From Marinovum sp. (GTDB lineage Bacteria; Pseudomonadota; Alphaproteobacteria; Rhodobacterales; Rhodobacteraceae), in assembly GCA_002711145.1 (NCBI GenBank), contig PAHS01000052.1:4855-11159 (forward strand): DNA of 6,305 bases, written 5' to 3'. A program made the position numbers and the translations under genes. The notes under the pieces were generated by a model that did not search any database, was not told where the DNA came from, and saw nothing but the letters and a program-made list of their open reading frames with translations. This document shows, piece after piece, positions 6,117-6,305 of the stretch (its first letter is position 1; the number at the start of each line of letters is the position of its first letter).

Positions 6117-6305
6117 TTGAAGCTTGTTCTTGGATCAAGTAGCCCGCGTAGGCTAGCGTTGTTATCACAGATAGGTGTATTCCCTGATGAAATTCGAACG
6201 CCCGATATTGATGAAAAATGTATAAAGGGAGAGTTACCTCGTACCTACTGTAATAGAATAACCTTGGCCAAGCTGAACGCACTGCCTTGTAAAGTAGATG
6301 AAGTT
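6117..6305 (+). CDS. maf: Maf-like nucleoside triphosphate pyrophosphatase, 5' part (cut by the right edge)
   Basis: The first 63 codons are visible and open to the window end. The protein starts MKLVLGSSSPRRLALLSQIG, the Maf/HAM1-like phosphate-binding motif (S-x-S-P-R-R at 7-12). It continues with TPDIDEKCIKGELPRTYCNRITLAK (28-52), matching the DIDE and GELP segments of the alphaproteobacterial Maf group. Maf proteins hydrolyse non-canonical or selected nucleoside triphosphates (dTTP, UTP or modified bases) to monophosphates and are linked to septum formation. The start must be TTG at 6117: the frame is the same as infA, whose TAG (6111-6113) is just one codon (CAC) upstream, and later starts would cut into the active-site motif. 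No good ribosome binding site is seen close by, which suggests translational coupling to infA. The infA-maf order is characteristic of alphaproteobacteria, where a ribonuclease E/G-type gene often follows. Confidence 0.9.
   Translation, partial: MKLVLGSSSPRRLALLSQIGVFPDEIRTPDIDEKCIKGELPRTYCNRITLAKLNALPCKVDEV

Noticed and set aside
6082..6282. A 66-codon minus-strand open frame at the right edge
   Set aside because: Antisense to the end of infA and the start of maf, both clearly recognisable.
1..6305. Mobile elements, CRISPR, tRNA or defence system
   Set aside because: No transposase or integrase motifs, no regularly spaced repeats, no tRNA-like cloverleaf seen; the cyclase has no neighbouring CBASS-type effector or nucleotide-activated toxin in view, and its class III fold is unrelated to CD-NTases.

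Overview
The window looks like a chromosomal segment of an AT-rich, free-living alphaproteobacterium. Two things suggest this: infA is followed immediately by a maf-type gene, and a divergent pair of a TesA-type esterase gene and a ybbA-ybbP-like ABC transporter operon lies next to it. Low GC with short intergenic gaps would fit a marine lineage (for example SAR116-like), but that placement is inference only. I see no transposase, integrase, phage gene, CRISPR array, rRNA or tRNA.

Layout. A leftward gene barely enters at the left edge (1-47, only its first 15 codons). After a gap of about 100 bases comes a leftward gene (152-1693) for a 513-residue multidomain protein. Its domains run: two CDGSH iron-sulfur motifs, a plant/adrenodoxin-type [2Fe-2S] ferredoxin domain, a class III adenylate/guanylate cyclase catalytic domain, and a C-terminal Rieske [2Fe-2S] domain. 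A gap of 124 bases with a good -10 box separates it from a leftward two-gene ABC transporter operon: the YbbP-like FtsX/MacB-fold permease (1818-4346, GTG start) and its ATPase (4343-5011). The two genes overlap by 4 bases. Only 12 bases separate the ATPase start from the divergent start of the secreted SGNH esterase TesA (5024-5698). A gap of about 200 bases then leads to infA (5895-6113, rightward), and the first 63 codons of maf run off the right edge from a TTG start.

How they work together. YbbA, YbbP and TesA form a known functional neighbourhood: a MacB-like (type VII) transporter acting on the inner membrane and periplasm, with a periplasmic esterase/thioesterase, probably extracting and hydrolysing hydrophobic or acylated compounds. 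infA and maf are housekeeping genes (translation initiation; nucleotide-pool/septum-associated pyrophosphatase). The standout is the cyclase. If all sites are filled, it would carry four [2Fe-2S] clusters of three structural types on one soluble polypeptide around one nucleotide cyclase domain. This points to cyclic nucleotide synthesis controlled by redox state, iron supply or iron-sulfur status. It also has Asn where adenylate cyclases usually have the purine-selecting Lys, so its product should not be assumed.
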